The position numbers were made by a program, and so were the translations under genes. The notes below the pieces were generated by a model that was not told where the DNA came from, made no database searches, and worked only from the letters and a program-made list of their open reading frames with translations. A stretch of 64,000 nt of DNA, from contig QVOM02000001.1 in the NCBI GenBank assembly GCA_003586115.2, forward strand, positions 12,715,610-12,779,609. The letters are read 5' to 3'. The stretch is from Salvator merianae (taxonomy: Eukaryota; Chordata; Lepidosauria; Squamata; Teiidae). Positions 25,831 through 64,000 of this stretch are shown piece by piece. Position 1 is the stretch's first letter. Every line of letters begins with the position of its first letter.

Positions 25831-26208
25831 TGAAACTAAACCAGGTCTACAGTGCTAAAAGACACAACCACCGTGGCCCACTCCCAACAAATAATTCTCA
25901 GAAGTCAAAAATTAGCTAGTCTTCTCAGAAGAATCCTAAGAATGTATAATGCAACAAACACATTTGATATAACTTAACTGTCTCCCCCTCCAGAGCATTT
26001 GAGAATGCTTCATTAATTCTTCACATCTGCCTTAAATAATCAGGGGTCTCTCGTTCAGCTCTTTGCCTCATCTCCCTCCTAGTACATATTTACACTATCA
26101 AAATGCAGTTCCTCTCTACCAGAACATAACATTCAGGAGCATTTCATAAATAACCAGGTTCATGCTGTTAACTTATCAAAAATCAACAGTGTGGAAAATA
26201 CGGAAGCA

Positions 26209-26214
26209 TTTATT
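26209..26214 (-). terminator. ITGA5: ITGA5 poly(A) signal AATAAA
   Basis: The minus strand reads GTGCAATAAATGCTTCCG. The hexamer lies about 830 nt after the stop, and cleavage would fall roughly 10-25 nt further on. Confidence 0.8.
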
Positions 26215-26218
26215 GCAC
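26211..26218 (-). promoter_or_regulatory. 8-mer seed match for the miR-25/32/92/363/367 family
   Basis: The minus strand reads GTGCAATA, the full 8-mer complement of the family seed. It shares four bases with the AATAAA hexamer. ITGA5 is a reported miR-92a target in mammals, so a functional site is plausible. Confidence 0.6.
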
Positions 26219-27039
26219 ATGACATTTTAAATTAAAAACAGCAACCCCTGTCTCTGCCATTAGGAGGCGGCAGCAGCTTCCTCATTTCTTTTAATTAAAG
26301 TGGCATCTGAAAAATAAAAATCTCTAGCGGTTTCTGGAGATCAGTGCGAAGACTGTCGGCAAGTCCGGGCCGACACCGGGCAATGGCTTGGCTTCCTAAT
26401 GTGGCAAATCTTTGGCATTGTGGGAGCATCTGGCTTTCCCAGCTTAAGTCTCTATCCCACGTCATCCCCAACAGGAAGCAGGCCAGGGGAAGACAGGAAG
26501 TCAGAGCCCAGGATCCTCCGTTCTAGCCTATGGAGGAGAAAGGGGCTGGACTCAGGAAGTGATTGTGCTTTTGTTTTCCCTCCGTTCAGCCAAGCTGCAG
26601 AATTTCAGAGGATACTGGCAGCTTGGAAACTGTTCTTGACAACATTCCCTTCCCCAAAGATGGACGGAATAGACAGCTTGACATGGGGGGGCCTGCGATC
26701 AGGCCAGCACTGGCCGCTCCAACGGCTTCAAGTATTCCCTTTCGCTGGTTGTGAATGTCTGCTGTAAACGCCAGTCAGGGCGCAATGTGCATATAGGTCC
26801 TGAGCCTCAGCGAATGAGGGGGAGGGAAGGCATTGACCCTCGAGCCTCTTTCCACGAGGGGGCAGAGGTGCTTGGTTTCTGCAGCAGTCTATGGGGCCCC
26901 AGCCTCTGTGGCTCTGCCTTTCTTTGCCCTGTTGGTGTTGGCTGCGCTCCCCTCCCCAGTGCTCATCGTGGGCGATCCTGGTGTCTCTTTGCAGGGCAGC
27001 AACAACAACACGCAAACACGGAGGGCACCGCTGGGCCTG

Positions 27040-63386
<36,347 letters not shown>

Positions 63387-64000
63387 CTGTTGAGGGAAAA
63401 GACATGCTGTAATGAAGCTAAAGAATATAGAACAGGCCAGGTACTCTGGAATCATTTTAAGGCCCTTTCTGCACTGGGCCATTTTCCAGATTATATCCCA
63501 GAATATGGACGTACCATCCACATGTCGGTGCAGACTATGGCAGGTCCTTACTTCAGGATATGGAAATGAGGCCCAGGGCTCTCAACTTCCCCAAGAGCCT
63601 TCATATAATCCCCTCAAGTTCATTTTGCCTAGGGCCTCTCTATACTATTGCTCAGAATAACCGAATGAATTCTTCCAAAACAGGCCTGTCATAACCATTG
63701 TTTAGGCTCTCTAGGGAAACAAACTCAGTCAGCCACTAGCTCTCTCTATTCAAGCATGGTGCCTCTAGATGTTGTTCAATTTCAAATGCCATCTCCGTGG
63801 ACAATTGGCCTGAATTGTCCAAACTGATTATTGCCCCCTTTCCAAAATACCTTTCCTACAGGTGCATTCTCTTCTGCATGGATGTCCTATCCTCTTCACC
63901 TCCACCTCCACCTCCACAGTCAGCTAAGTCCTTTATATCAAGGGTGCCCAAAGTCTAGCCTAAGGGCTGCAAGAGTCCTTTAAAGTTTTTTTTTTGGCGG

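Larger units (their letters stand above)
24026..26189. other. Intergenic region between convergent KRT8 and ITGA5
   Basis: About 2.2 kb separates the two predicted 3' ends. It holds a SINE-like fragment (24,300-24,362), a GGGA repeat near 24,541, a possible distal poly(A) hexamer (24,981) and a foldback remnant (25,715-25,830). No protein gene is supported. Confidence 0.7.
26190..27039 (-). other. ITGA5: ITGA5 3' untranslated region
   Basis: About 850 nt separate the stop from the predicted cleavage site, close to the human UTR length. The region is non-coding. It ends with a poly(A) hexamer that overlaps a microRNA seed match. Confidence 0.8.

Noticed and set aside
63459..63660. Another TIR element starting GGCCCTTTCTGCACTGGG
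   Set aside because: The start resembles family B, but the later match (GGGCCTCTCTATACT) is in direct rather than inverted orientation, so boundaries are unsupported.
63387..64000. ITGA5 exon 10
   Set aside because: No minus-strand sequence resembling the preceding propeller segment with proper splice sites was found. It must lie past the window end.

Overview
This is vertebrate nuclear DNA, most likely from a squamate reptile. Two conserved, intron-rich vertebrate genes carry the coding content. The rest is dense in reptile-type repeats: L2-like LINEs with the 'gggataaaaat...aataaataaa' tail, tRNA-derived SINEs, foldback elements and several families of short terminal-inverted-repeat (TIR) DNA elements. 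The class-level assignment rests on repeat flavour and is an inference; I cannot name a species.

Positions 1-24,025 (+ strand) hold KRT8, the type II simple-epithelial keratin. The window opens inside exon 1, so the start codon and first part of the head domain are missing. Nine coding segments (459 codons) carry the rest of the head, the whole coiled-coil rod and the tail, with the stop at 22,589-22,591 and a poly(A) signal at 24,000. Segments 3-7 are 61, 96, 165, 126 and 221 nt, the classic type II keratin exon pattern.

Positions 26,190-64,000 (- strand) hold ITGA5, the integrin alpha-5 chain of the fibronectin receptor. Twenty consecutive coding exons (732 residues plus stop) correspond to exons 11-30 of the 30-exon human gene. 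They cover the last calcium-binding beta-propeller repeats, thigh, calf-1, calf-2, transmembrane helix and GFFKR tail. All exon phases join in frame. The 5' third of the gene lies beyond 64,000. The two genes converge tail to tail, about 2.2 kb apart. They do not form a pathway unit. Keratin 8 is an intermediate-filament protein of simple epithelia, and alpha-5 is an adhesion receptor.

ITGA5 intron 29 carries a degenerate L2-like LINE whose reverse-transcriptase core is replaced by 925 consecutive A residues (29,880-30,804). This block keeps the reading frame between its flanks and is about the length of the missing sequence, so it looks like a placeholder or assembly artefact. ITGA5 introns also hold many copies of two TIR-element families, nested SINE/LINE insertions and strong hairpins.

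I found no previously undescribed multi-gene system. The most interesting points are gene-level: loss of the dibasic proprotein-convertase site in alpha-5, Ala in place of the stress-phosphorylated Ser in the LLSPL motif of keratin 8, a miR-25/92-type seed site overlapping the ITGA5 poly(A) signal, and a TIR element inserted immediately upstream of a splice acceptor.
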